From IMG/VR virus record IMGVR_UViG_3300021376_000357, positions 1 to 23,844 of that record: a stretch of 23,844 nucleotides of DNA. One strand, given 5' to 3'. The notes under the pieces were generated by a model. The model saw nothing but the letters and a program-made list of their open reading frames with translations, did no database searches and was not told where the DNA came from. The position numbers were made by a program, and so were the translations under genes. Source of the DNA: a virus. Numbering within the stretch: position 1 is the first letter of the stretch; each line of letters opens with the position of its first letter. Positions 1-6,253 of this stretch are shown here, piece after piece.

Positions 1-89
1 AGGGAACCGTCCTGCTTGACGAAGCTGACGGAAATGATGCTGGAGCCAGCTTCGTAGATGAACTGGCGGATGAAAGCGGTTTTGTCCAT
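1..89 (-). CDS. Partial small phage protein, 5' end only (WYL_2/Sm-like SH3 fold candidate)
   Basis: Only the first 29 codons are in the window; the gene runs off the left edge. Reading from an ATG at 89, the protein begins MDKTAFIRQF and reaches SVSFVKQDG. The pattern V-x-F-V-K-x-D-G resembles the start of the small Sm-like SH3-barrel proteins (WYL_2/DUF2693 type) that are frequent in cyanophages. That match is from memory and rests on a few residues. The gene lies downstream of a strong minus-strand terminator at 126-152, so it must have its own promoter in the short gap. No Shine-Dalgarno sequence is obvious. That the frame is coding is fairly likely; the family is a guess. Confidence 0.5.
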   Translation of the reverse strand, partial: MDKTAFIRQFIYEAGSSIISVSFVKQDGS

Positions 90-125
90 GGTTAAGCACG
101 AGGCATCGCTGCTTGGTCACAATAC

Positions 126-152
126 AAAAAAAGGGGGCTTAGAGCCCCCTTT
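126..152 (-). terminator. Rho-independent terminator after the ParB-like HTH gene
   Basis: Perfect 10-bp stem (AAAGGGGGCT with AGCCCCCTTT on the plus strand) at 130-152 with a three-base loop. Read on the minus strand it is followed by a run of T. It lies 11 bases after the stop codon of the minus-strand gene at 164-814 and ends the helicase/HTH operon. Confidence 0.9.
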
Positions 153-163
153 GTCACAAAGCT

Positions 164-814
164 TTACAAAACCAGTTCTGATAGTTCCTCCATTAGCTGG
201 AGGCACCAGACCTGGCCTTTCTTGGCGAGGAGCTTTTGAGCAGTTGGTGCTGGGTCTTTGAGCTGGATGGATGAAGGAGATGGCTTGATGAAACCTGCGG
301 CAATGCCAGCAGCGCGAGCAGACGGGAATTCACCTCGCGCTAAGGCTTCGGCAATCTCCGGCGCATCACGCTTGAGGCGACCGACTACATATTGCCCACT
401 GTTCCCCCAGTCGAGGACCTTACCATAGTAAGGTCCTGCTTTCTCCCTCTTAGAGTGCTGATTGGTGCCATGTTTTGAAAGCTCAAGGTCTGACCCTATC
501 AATGGATCAAGCTTCTCGTCAAGCCTAACCATGCGCCAATAAAGGCATTTGGCAGCGGTGCCTTCATCTTGAGCCTGCAGCGCCTTCATAAACGGCAGCC
601 AATCAGGAATGTCAAGCCCCTCAGGATGTACCACAAAATCACGCAAGCTTTCAAAGCAGAAGATTTCTCCATGGCGGGGGTCTTTGTATTCCCTGTAGTA
701 GCCATCATCCAAGATTTTGTTGATGGTGGAAAAAAACGTAGGATCGGAAATGCCCTCAAAAAAGCTTTTTGCTCCATGGCGAGCAGCGTAAACAATAAAA
801 TGTGTACCGCTCAT
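164..814 (-). CDS. ParB-like HTH-domain protein of unknown role (216 aa)
   Basis: Unknown function. The middle resembles the helix-turn-helix region of ParB/Spo0J-related phage and cyanobacterial proteins: HGTNQHSKRE at about residues 115-124, then GNSGQYVVGRLKRD at 137-150 and RAAGIAAGF at 167-175. This is the common pattern H-G..R-S, then a '.Y...RLKRD.PE' helix pair, then '.AA..AGF'. The N-terminal 100 residues are acidic/aromatic and I do not recognise them. The start ATG at 814 overlaps the helicase stop by four bases (ATGA), so the two are probably translationally coupled. A strong terminator follows. A DNA-binding accessory factor to the helicase is plausible but inferred. Confidence 0.85.
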   Translation of the reverse strand: MSGTHFIVYAARHGAKSFFEGISDPTFFSTINKILDDGYYREYKDPRHGEIFCFESLRDFVVHPEGLDIPDWLPFMKALQAQDEGTAAKCLYWRMVRLDEKLDPLIGSDLELSKHGTNQHSKREKAGPYYGKVLDWGNSGQYVVGRLKRDAPEIAEALARGEFPSARAAGIAAGFIKPSPSSIQLKDPAPTAQKLLAKKGQVWCLQLMEELSELVL

Positions 815-2781
815 GCTGCCACTTTCAATTGTTCAACTTTCCAAGCCCTAGCAACATTTAACCACTTTTCTTTTTCATCAAGCGTTGCTTTAGAGAAGTT
901 TTTGATACCAGCCAAACTGTTTAATTTTGTCCACACCTTGCGATATGCCCGGTCGTCTTCAAGGTGAACGAATGGCTCCAAACTATGGCGAATGGACCGC
1001 ACCAAAGAATTAGCCTCCGCAGAGAAAAGCCTTGATTGCTCGTCATAGCTTAATTCTTCTTTGATTGCAATTGGAGATGATGCTTCGTCAAAATTAATGC
1101 CAACAAGCTCACATTTTCCCTTTATCTCATTTTTAGCCAATTCCCCGTTGTCATCAATAATTAGCGAATTAATATAATTGGCCCACATTGTATTAAGGCC
1201 AAATTTTTTCGCAGAAGGATGATCAATCAGGCGGTCTGCAACACCCATGAGCTTGATTTTGTCCACGGCCAAAGATTCACCACGGTAAATGCGAAGGGTA
1301 TCGCCCGTCGTCGTTACATCGTACTCAAAAACAATTCGCTCTTTTTTCTCATTTTTGTCATTTTCTTTTTCATCCGCTTGGCCCAGCTCGCAACGAGCCT
1401 GTTTAATACGATTTTCAATTTCAGTGGCCATCCACATAATATAGGGATGAGCTGGGCATAAGAAATACGATGGCGTTTGGTCAATTAAAAAATCTTGATC
1501 TGCATATCCTTGCTTTTCATCAAGCCAAATGCGACGCTGCCCCCTTCCAATAAGTTGAATCATATACATAAGGGTCATGATTTTATTGAAATAGATGGTT
1601 ACTTTAATAGCGGGAATGTCCACTCCTTCCGAAATCATGCCAACTGACACAATCACATCAGGCCTGGCCATACTATTTTGGCGGCAGGCGCGTTGAATTT
1701 CCTCAATACGTTTTGTGCTGCTAGGGTCGTCGCTTACAATTTTTTCCACTTTTACGCCAGGATAAAAATTGTCGATATAAGATTCAACGCTTGAAGCATC
1801 ATTGATTGACGCGCAAGCAATATGCATAATTGATACATTGCGAGCGCCACTAGCGCGATAAATTTCAGCGCGAGAAAGTTCAAGATGTTGAAGACCTTGA
1901 GCAATAAGCTCCTTGTGCATGTCCTTTCCTTCTAGTCGGGGGTTAAGCATTTTTTTGCTATCGGTAATGCACACATATTTTCCAAGAGGTTCTTTGCAGT
2001 TTTGGTCCGCAAATTGTTGCCAATTATCAGAATCAACTGGCAATATATATTGCTGCCCAGTTTGCTTATCCCTTGCAGTGGCTTCTCCAAAAATAAAATG
2101 AATGGGGACTGTTCCACGAGTCTTACTCACTAAATCATCTGCGTAACGATAATAATGATCGGGCTCGACGGTTCCGTCTTCGCTGTAATAAGGGCGCCCA
2201 TGAATGTTGCGCTCACCCTCTAAAAGTGCAATAGTTCCTTTGGTACGCCATGGAGTACCACTGAGCATAAGTACATATGATGCACCTGCTCCCAATATGC
2301 TTACACCCTGCCCCCAATAAGCCTCGCGCTCTGCATGATGGTATTCATCAGCGATAAGCAAATACCCTTTCGTGCGACGCATCGCCAAAGCATTGCAAAT
2401 AGCTTTATATCCAGCGTAAGTGCCCACCCACACTTGAGTGTCGGACTGATAATTGGGACCAGCAGTTGCATTAAGAGAGCCCCTAAAAGTATTGAGCCAC
2501 CCGGTTTGAATGGGAAGAGATGGTACAAGAATTATGACAAGATCAAGCATGTCTGCTTCATACATGTCAAGAGCATTCTCACGTCCAAAAACAGTTTTAC
2601 CTCCGCCGGTGACGGTTTCCTGCACCCATACACGTTTGCCGCTCGCAAAGGCAGCCGAGCATTTTTTATTGGATTCGTCCTGCCAATCGCGCAGAGAAAC
2701 TTTAGGACGATTAATTTTTTGAGAAGCCATGGAAAGTTGAGCCTTTGTGAAGGTTGCAACTTTCGCAGCACGCCAAGCCAT
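811..2781 (-). CDS. SF2 DEAD/DEAH-type helicase (ResIII family)
   Basis: An ATP-dependent superfamily 2 DNA helicase or translocase. Motif I (Walker A) is TGGGKT at residues 58-63. Motif II is DEYHH at 145-149. Motif III is SGTPWRT at 174-180. Motif V is SVGMISEGVDIP at 379-390 and motif VI is QLIGRGQRR at 409-417. The arrangement matches ResIII/UvrB-like helicases rather than RNA DEAD-box enzymes. The last 200 residues match nothing I recognise. The first ATG (2781) lies 71 bases inside the upstream HNH gene. A second in-frame ATG at 2730 (residue 18) gives only a 20-base overlap and is the better start. The operon runs HNH, helicase, ParB-like HTH. Confidence 0.93.
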   Translation of the reverse strand: MAWRAAKVATFTKAQLSMASQKINRPKVSLRDWQDESNKKCSAAFASGKRVWVQETVTGGGKTVFGRENALDMYEADMLDLVIILVPSLPIQTGWLNTFRGSLNATAGPNYQSDTQVWVGTYAGYKAICNALAMRRTKGYLLIADEYHHAEREAYWGQGVSILGAGASYVLMLSGTPWRTKGTIALLEGERNIHGRPYYSEDGTVEPDHYYRYADDLVSKTRGTVPIHFIFGEATARDKQTGQQYILPVDSDNWQQFADQNCKEPLGKYVCITDSKKMLNPRLEGKDMHKELIAQGLQHLELSRAEIYRASGARNVSIMHIACASINDASSVESYIDNFYPGVKVEKIVSDDPSSTKRIEEIQRACRQNSMARPDVIVSVGMISEGVDIPAIKVTIYFNKIMTLMYMIQLIGRGQRRIWLDEKQGYADQDFLIDQTPSYFLCPAHPYIMWMATEIENRIKQARCELGQADEKENDKNEKKERIVFEYDVTTTGDTLRIYRGESLAVDKIKLMGVADRLIDHPSAKKFGLNTMWANYINSLIIDDNGELAKNEIKGKCELVGINFDEASSPIAIKEELSYDEQSRLFSAEANSLVRSIRHSLEPFVHLEDDRAYRKVWTKLNSLAGIKNFSKATLDEKEKWLNVARAWKVEQLKVAA

Positions 2782-2935
2782 TATCCATGGTGGTTAAACC
2801 ACCCTTGGAAAACGGAATGATGTGATCAACGTGGATCTTGTCGCCAACATTCAGTTGCTTGCCACAGTACCCGCACAGCCATCCTTGACGAGCAAGAAGA
2901 AGACCACGCTCAAGCTTAGTGAAACAACGACGCAT
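2711..2935 (-). CDS. HNH endonuclease, small
   Basis: Compact HNH nuclease of 74 residues. Zinc ligands are C21-x2-C24 and the CxxC pair around C57/C60. The catalytic HNH strand is HVDHIIPFSKGG at residues 35-46, and the CN..K tail is at 60-64. Its 3' end overlaps the helicase gene, which suggests coupled expression or insertion of the nuclease at the helicase start. The reading frame stays open upstream of the ATG to a CTG at 2986 with protein-like sequence, so a non-ATG start and a longer N-terminus are possible. It could be a free-standing homing nuclease or a DNA-processing nuclease; the sequence does not decide. Confidence 0.88.
   Translation of the reverse strand: MRRCFTKLERGLLLARQGWLCGYCGKQLNVGDKIHVDHIIPFSKGGLTTMDNGLACCESCNLHKGSTFHGFSKN
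2789..2803. repeat. 15-base perfect palindrome at the HNH/helicase junction
   Basis: GGTGGTTAAACCACC is a perfect inverted repeat inside the 3' part of the HNH gene, 8 bases upstream of the first possible helicase ATG (2781). Flanking bases extend it imperfectly (CCAT/TTGG). It could be an operator, an RNA hairpin tuning helicase translation, or a nuclease recognition site. It could also be chance within codons. Confidence 0.4.
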
Positions 2936-3038
2936 TTTGACAACGAAGGTGGCCCACGATGGGAACTGGTTGGGGAGTCCTTCCAGTCACATGCCACGAA
3001 AGCGTCGCTTGGATTAGCGACTTACCAAGCTTAGCAAT

Positions 3039-3060
3039 AAAAAAGCCCCTGGCGGGGCTA
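3039..3060 (-). terminator. Rho-independent terminator after the HicA-like gene
   Basis: Stem AGCCCC/GGGGCT with loop TGGC at 3044-3059, followed on the minus strand by a T run. It overlaps the TAG stop of the minus-strand gene at 3058-3252. It separates that operon from the HNH-helicase operon, which must start from its own promoter in the roughly 100-base gap 2936-3038. Confidence 0.85.
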
Positions 3061-3252
3061 GCAGGACAAAAGCCGTTTAATGTCACGCTCCACGTTCTTC
3101 AGGTTTCGCCAATCGGTGCAGGTTCTGCTGCAGACTAGTATTTTGCCAGAAGAATGCTTAAAAACATAATGCTTTGTTTGTCTATGAAGAACAAAGCCAT
3201 GTTTCTTAACAAACGCAAACAATGCTCGTTTATTGTCCTTAGTGGCCATCAA
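3058..3252 (-). CDS. HicA-like small phage protein (64 aa)
   Basis: Small basic protein with the layout of the HicA/YcfA double-stranded-RNA-binding fold: a short helix (ALFAFVKKHGF), then HRQTKHYVFKH at about residues 23-33, a G-hairpin strand, and a C-terminal helix ending DIKRLL. In HicA toxins the strand carries a catalytic His in a GSH-like motif. Here the corresponding region is RQTKHYVF. No HicB antitoxin is recognised next to it, so a toxin role is doubtful. Many phages carry such orphan HicA-like proteins. The start overlaps the upstream stop by four bases (3249-3252), and a terminator follows directly. Confidence 0.7.
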   Translation of the reverse strand: MMATKDNKRALFAFVKKHGFVLHRQTKHYVFKHSSGKILVCSRTCTDWRNLKNVERDIKRLLSC

Positions 3253-3515
3253 AGCCTATTCCAAATATCATCTCTCATTGCATCAGCCAAAGTTCGCACA
3301 AAATCTTTCGTGCGCTGGTATTTCTTGCCTTCCATCATCTTTGCGAAGTCGGCAGAGGAAAGTGATGTGGGGGCTTTGCTGGCATGGTCCGATAGTAGCC
3401 GCTGGGCTACAGCACGGTCTGCCGCGTTGTAAGACGACCATTTAAAACCAATGGTGTCGGTGACCATGCGCGAGATGCTGCGCTGTGTCGATGTGAGATA
3501 GGGAGCTTGAGTCAT
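3249..3515 (-). CDS. Hypothetical protein (88 aa)
   Basis: Not recognised. It is a mostly helical, slightly basic protein beginning MTQAPYLTSTQ. The open frame extends upstream to 3659, but that stretch crosses a terminator (3551-3573) and overlaps the next gene, so the ATG at 3515 is preferred. The C-terminal part (FAKMMEGKKYQRTKDFVRTL) has no motif I know. Its stop overlaps the ATG of the HicA-like gene (ATGA). Its promoter should lie between 3516 and 3550, just after the terminator. Confidence 0.7.
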   Translation of the reverse strand: MTQAPYLTSTQRSISRMVTDTIGFKWSSYNAADRAVAQRLLSDHASKAPTSLSSADFAKMMEGKKYQRTKDFVRTLADAMRDDIWNRL

Positions 3516-3550
3516 GAACTGCCTGCGAGGACGTGCTGAAGATAGGCGAG

Positions 3551-3573
3551 AAAAAGCCCCCTGTAAAGGGGGC
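3551..3573 (-). terminator. Rho-independent terminator after the RlpA-like operon
   Basis: GCCCCC/GGGGGC stem with loop TGTAAA at 3556-3573, followed on the minus strand by TTTTT. It comes 16 bases after the stop of the small secreted-protein gene at 3590-3766. Confidence 0.85.
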
Positions 3574-3589
3574 AATAATAAAACAATGA

Positions 3590-3766
3590 TTAAGGCTTGG
3601 CTGGTACGGGGAAGCCGTTGGCAATGCGGCAATACCGCTCGGGGTGGAGCTGTATGCACTTAGCCAGTCCCTGATGGTCTGGCATCACATTGGGGGCCGC
3701 CATGATGGCAAGCGCCCCCAGGCCAAACACAGTGGTGACGAGACAGAAGGAAGCAAGGTCTTTCAT
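3590..3766 (-). CDS. Small secreted or membrane protein (58 aa) coupled to RlpA-like gene
   Basis: Unknown. It starts MKDLASFCLVTTVFGLGALA, a hydrophobic stretch typical of a signal peptide or single membrane segment. A short soluble tail with two cysteines (CIQLHPERYC) and a proline-rich end follows. The ATG at 3766 lies two bases after the stop of the RlpA-like gene, so the two are co-transcribed and probably both act in the cell envelope. A longer start at 3787 would overlap RlpA and is less likely. The pairing suggests a lysis or cell-wall accessory role, which is inference only. Confidence 0.65.
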   Translation of the reverse strand: MKDLASFCLVTTVFGLGALAIMAAPNVMPDHQGLAKCIQLHPERYCRIANGFPVPAKP

Positions 3767-3768
3767 GA

Positions 3769-4119
3769 TTAGATGCGCGAGATACAAATGGAAGCCGTGC
3801 CCTGCCTGGGGGAAGCAATGCGAGAAAAGCTTCCGTAAGACAAATCAAGGATGCGCCCGTGAGCATAGGGGCCCCTGTCGTTGATTGTCACCACCACTTT
3901 CTTTCCATTGTGACGGTTGACGATTTGCACTTTGGTGCCCATGGGAAGTGAGGGGTGGGCAGCCGTCATGGCATGGGCATTGAAGCGGGCGCCGCTGGCA
4001 GTGGTTTGACCGTGATAGCCGTCACCAATGCCATAATGGCTGGCTTCGCCGCACGACAAAACAGCCGCTTGAGCAGGAACGTTGCCAAGCAGCAGGAGGG
4101 GGATTAAGAATCGAAGCAT
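3769..4119 (-). CDS. rlpA: RlpA-like double-psi beta-barrel protein, secreted
   Basis: Secreted protein with a signal peptide (residues 1-18, LRFLIPLLLLGNVPAQA) and an RlpA/DPBB domain. Family hallmarks are ASHYG (26-30), YHGQTTASG (35-43), MTAAHPSLPMGT (51-62), VNRHNGK (67-73), INDRGPY (79-85) and GRILDLS (88-94). RlpA proteins are lytic transglycosylases acting on denuded peptidoglycan strands, and the Asp in NDRGP is conserved for that activity. At 116 residues it is just the DPBB domain with no SPOR domain. In a phage it could help release or entry, or alter the host wall. A small secreted protein follows in the same operon. The upstream region also encodes an opposing structured RNA, so promoters may overlap. 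Confidence 0.9.
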   Translation of the reverse strand: MLRFLIPLLLLGNVPAQAAVLSCGEASHYGIGDGYHGQTTASGARFNAHAMTAAHPSLPMGTKVQIVNRHNGKKVVVTINDRGPYAHGRILDLSYGSFSRIASPRQGTASICISRI

Positions 4120-4187
4120 TCATTTAGGGGAAATAGCTAGCGAGGCCGCCAACAGTCGCCTGCAGGCAGTTGCACTATTGTGGCACG

Positions 4188-4472
4188 TTTGTCAAGGGCG
4201 CTGACGAGGGCGTAGCAAATGCCGCAGAAGGTGCTATGCTTTCTGAAGTGGTTGGTCCTAGTGGCTTAATTGCTGCTCCTGTCCTTCGGGGCGGGCCGTA
4301 AGGGTGGACGCTGCCGATGGTGCGGGCGAGGCCGTATGGTCTTGCCAAGGGGCTCATGGTTCCCTGCGAGGCGCACCATCTCATGACGGTGAGCTTCGTT
4401 GCGAGGCCCGTTGTGAATAAGGCGGCATCGGAAGCCACTAAGAGAAAGGGGGCTTAGGCCCCCTTTCTTTTT
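4188..4472 (+). ncRNA. Candidate structured RNA with multi-helix fold and terminator
   Basis: No convincing gene lies in 4120-4502. This GC-richer stretch folds on the plus strand into consecutive and nested helices. They are: 4189-4194/4202-4207; CAGAAGG/CTTTCTG (4225-4231/4239-4245); a 9-bp outer stem TAGTGGCTT/AAGCCACTA (4259-4267/4432-4440); a UUCG-capped hairpin (4278-4295); and a 9-bp stem GATGGTGCG/CGCACCATC (4316-4324/4372-4380) enclosing two hairpins (4325-4346 and 4348-4365). A final helix (4386-4411) has a UGA bulge. A terminator follows at 4444-4472. Several pairs are G-U on the plus strand and would be A-C mismatches on the minus strand, so the fold is strand-specific and agrees with the terminator direction. 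It matches no RNA class I know. The 5' end is uncertain. Confidence 0.6.
4444..4472 (+). terminator. Strong rho-independent terminator of the structured RNA
   Basis: Perfect 10-bp stem GAAAGGGGGC/GCCCCCTTTC with loop TTAG, followed on the plus strand by TTTTT. The other direction lacks a good T run. No plus-strand protein gene precedes it, which is the main reason to look for an RNA upstream. Confidence 0.9.
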
Positions 4473-4500
4473 GCCTGGCCACTGTCGCACAGTGGCAGGC
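4473..4500. repeat. 11-bp hairpin just after the RNA terminator
   Basis: GCCT plus GCCACTG pairs with CAGTGGC plus AGGC around a TCGCA loop, with one bulged G at 4477. There is no T run, so it is not a terminator. It lies immediately upstream of the possible plus-strand gene at 4503 and could be an operator or an RNA structure affecting that gene. Confidence 0.5.
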
Positions 4501-4502
4501 TT

Positions 4503-4763
4503 GTGCAACAAGCTCTTATACAAAGTCAGCTAGGCTCAATACAGCATTGGCTGGATCTTATGGAAAAATTTCACAGCGCCAGCTTGGAAAAAAATTTGGA
4601 GTCACGCAACGCGCAATCTTCAATGTTTTACGATCCGCGAAATGAAGAAGACTATGACACCTTTGCATACGGCACTGAGCCCATCCCTGGCGACCATAGT
4701 TGGAAACATAAAAAAAGCCCTAGTGAGGGCTTAGATGGAAGTGATGAGGCGATACCGGCGTAA
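4503..4763 (+). CDS. Possible hypothetical protein (86 aa, or 67 aa from ATG)
   Basis: Uncertain gene. The frame opens at GTG 4503; an ATG at 4560 is an alternative. The sequence is protein-like, with an amphipathic first half and an acidic, aromatic middle (MFYDPRNEEDYDTFAYG). It is the only plus-strand candidate in an otherwise minus-strand block. Its 3' end runs through a minus-strand terminator (4709-4732) and overlaps the last 33 bases of an opposing small gene. A possible -10 (TATACA) sits at 4518-4523, fitting the ATG start. It could be real with antisense overlap, or simply an open frame. Confidence 0.45.
   Translation: MQQALIQSQLGSIQHWLDLMEKFHSASLEKNLESRNAQSSMFYDPRNEEDYDTFAYGTEPIPGDHSWKHKKSPSEGLDGSDEAIPA
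4709..4732 (-). terminator. Rho-independent terminator of the left small-gene operon
   Basis: Stem AAGCCCT/AGGGCTT with loop AGTG at 4715-4732, followed on the minus strand by seven T. It overlaps the TAA of the 49-residue gene at 4731-4880 and marks where the 5412-4731 operon ends. Confidence 0.88.
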
Positions 4764-4880
4764 AAATTCTTCGTTTTGTTTTTCGCGCCAGTAAGCAAGG
4801 CGCCGTTCTAATTGTGCAGTGGTGAGCTGCATGACAGTGCGCTTGTCATGGTCGTAGTCGAGAAGGGGATCGTTGATCAT
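4731..4880 (-). CDS. Hypothetical protein (49 aa)
   Basis: Short gene found by reading the minus strand between a terminator and the neighbouring stop. It begins MINDPLLDYDHDKRT and continues with a charged helix (QLERRLAYWREKQNEEF), so it is probably a small helical protein. Its ATG overlaps the upstream stop in an ATGA, and its stop lies exactly at a strong minus-strand terminator. These two context signals make it convincing despite its size. Function is unknown. Confidence 0.7.
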   Translation of the reverse strand: MINDPLLDYDHDKRTVMQLTTAQLERRLAYWREKQNEEFLRRYRLITSI

Positions 4881-5083
4881 GGCTGAATCTTCTCCCTTAA
4901 TACATCGAGCATCATGAGCTTCTTGGCATAGAAGCTTTTGTCTTCATCAATGAGCTGCAATAAATCAGCAAGAAAAGCTTCCGCTTCATCATGGTCGATG
5001 TAGTCATACAACACGTCGGAAAACCGTGAATAACGCTGGCTGTTATAACTTTCTTGCCATTGTTCAAGCTCTTCCATTATCAT
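4877..5083 (-). CDS. Hypothetical acidic helical protein (68 aa)
   Basis: Not recognised. It is strongly acidic and helical (YDYIDHDEAEAFLADLL). The start at 5083 overlaps the stop of the upstream 110-residue gene by four bases; MEELEQWQ from a second ATG at 5077 is possible. Its stop overlaps the next ATG in the same way, so three genes (5412 to 4731) form one coupled operon. Small acidic phage proteins often bind host proteins, but nothing here shows that. Confidence 0.75.
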   Translation of the reverse strand: MIMEELEQWQESYNSQRYSRFSDVLYDYIDHDEAEAFLADLLQLIDEDKSFYAKKLMMLDVLREKIQP

Positions 5084-5412
5084 GCTTCTCCTTGCTGCAC
5101 AGCCTTAGCGTAGTTCGTCATATATTCTTCGAAATCAGCCCCTTCAGGGGCTTCTTTCATGAGCTGCTCATGCTGACGCTCATGCGCTTGTAAGCCTGCT
5201 TTAAACACTGAAGCAATGTGCTCCAGCCCTCGACGCTGTGCAAAGTTAGGCTCTTCCTCAATGGCCTGCTCAAGCGTGCAGATAAAGCCCTGTAGTTCCT
5301 TCACAGTGATGGGGCATTCAACAATGGGAGAGCCAAAGCTCATCCTGAGACGACCATCGTAAAAAGCCGATAATGGCTGGTCTGGCAGGAAACGATGGAA
5401 GGAAACTGTCAT
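5080..5412 (-). CDS. Hypothetical protein (110 aa), first gene of a small operon
   Basis: Unknown. The N-terminus has a beta-rich segment (FYDGRLRMSFGSPI) followed by helices with Glu-rich stretches (TLEQAIEEEPNF). It heads a three-gene operon. The leader of about 75 bases (5413-5490) contains a minus-strand TATAAG at 5445-5450 as a possible -10 and a TTGACG further upstream, but their spacing is too long for a standard sigma-70 pair. No known domain is seen. Confidence 0.75.
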   Translation of the reverse strand: MTVSFHRFLPDQPLSAFYDGRLRMSFGSPIVECPITVKELQGFICTLEQAIEEEPNFAQRRGLEHIASVFKAGLQAHERQHEQLMKEAPEGADFEEYMTNYAKAVQQGEA

Positions 5413-5490
5413 GGGAAATGGAGGAGAGGCTCTCGCCTGTTCGCCTTATATTGTGACCTGGCCAGCCCCTAGCGTCAAGCCTTCCAATGA

Positions 5491-5889
5491 TTAGTGTCGC
5501 TTATGGCCCCTTAGCCCTTTCGCCATTGCCCCAGTCCTTAAGGGCCGCTCTCGCCATTCAGAAGCAATGCAATGGCAATGCCCCATCGGCTCTAGCTCGG
5601 CATGCCTGTAAGCCCGATCAAGAAGAGTTTGTAATGCCTGGCGACGCGCCTTCGATAATGGCTCAGCCGGTTCTTCAATGCAGCAACGGGCGTAGTCTGC
5701 AATTTCAGAAATATCATCAAGCTCATTAGTGGTGATGACAAAATGCCGCCCTTTCTTATGGGCTTTAGCCCATGCTGGATGGATGGGCGGATGTTCCGCC
5801 GCCAATGCCAAAGCATCTTGCTCTAGCTCAGGCGGAATACAAATGCTGACAGTAGGTGCCAAGCCAGTGACAAAAGAAAGCTGGTCCAT
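5491..5889 (-). CDS. Hypothetical protein (132 aa)
   Basis: Unknown soluble protein. The ATG at 5889 (MDQLSFVTGL) is preferred because it begins two bases after the stop of the preceding gene; the frame is open to 5970, but that part overlaps that gene. It has an ALALAAEHPP segment, a HFVITTNELDDISEIADYARCCIEE stretch that may be a strand-helix unit, and a His/Cys-containing patch (MGHCHCIASEW) near the C-terminus that might bind metal. It is last in the operon running from 8416 or further upstream. No terminator is evident after it. Confidence 0.7.
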   Translation of the reverse strand: MDQLSFVTGLAPTVSICIPPELEQDALALAAEHPPIHPAWAKAHKKGRHFVITTNELDDISEIADYARCCIEEPAEPLSKARRQALQTLLDRAYRHAELEPMGHCHCIASEWRERPLRTGAMAKGLRGHKRH

Positions 5890-5891
5890 GA

Positions 5892-6086
5892 TTAATGGAA
5901 AACGCGGGCAACAGTTTTTGTTTGCTGGTCCCACGAAATGATAGTCAAACCAAAGGAACCATAGTACCAATCATGATTGGAAATATACACGAGAGAATGG
6001 CGAGGTAAAGTGTTGCGCCACCGAAAGCAAAGTTTTCCAATGCGGAGATGGCCAGTAGTGCAATTGCAATGGAAGGAAAGCTTCAT
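5892..6086 (-). CDS. Hypothetical protein (64 aa)
   Basis: Small, beta-rich, aromatic protein (LVYISNHDWYYGSFGLTIISWDQQ) with three cysteines in the first third. Its ATG overlaps the stop of the 55-residue gene upstream (ATGA), and its own stop lies two bases before the next gene. Both boundaries support it as real. I know no function. Confidence 0.65.
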   Translation of the reverse strand: MKLSFHCNCTTGHLRIGKLCFRWRNTLPRHSLVYISNHDWYYGSFGLTIISWDQQTKTVARVFH

Positions 6087-6250
6087 TGATCGTCTGGTTC
6101 TGGAAGGGGCTTGATTTCTTCAACAAGGGCTGCTTGCAAGTCAGGACGCATAATGAAAAGAAAATGCTCTGCTTGCTTTGGAGACATGGCCCCTAAACCA
6201 ATGCGCTGGCCGTCTTGAGTGGTAATCAAAAAAGTGCGGCAAATTTTCAT
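6083..6250 (-). CDS. Hypothetical protein (55 aa)
   Basis: Short gene read directly from the minus strand. It begins MKICRTFLITTQDGQRIG and has a short helix (SPKQAEHFLFIMRPDL) and an acidic, proline-rich tail. It sits three bases after the stop of the 147-residue gene and overlaps the next start by four. The strand-turn-strand N-terminus and acidic end resemble other tiny phage proteins, but no family is recognised. Confidence 0.7.
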   Translation of the reverse strand: MKICRTFLITTQDGQRIGLGAMSPKQAEHFLFIMRPDLQAALVEEIKPLPEPDDQ

Positions 6251-6253
6251 TGG

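Noticed and set aside
58-261. Plus-strand open frame at the left edge
   Set aside because: It crosses a perfect terminator and overlaps the opposite-strand genes; its sequence does not look like a protein.
2335-2820. Plus-strand open frame of 161 codons opposite the helicase
   Set aside because: It lies antisense to a well-supported helicase with all its motifs, and its own translation shows no domain.
4175-4523. Two minus-strand open frames and one plus-strand frame across the RNA region
   Set aside because: They cover the structured stretch in several frames at once. The plus frame from about 4182 has an in-frame stop at 4296, and none has a plausible start. GC-rich non-coding sequence easily gives open frames.
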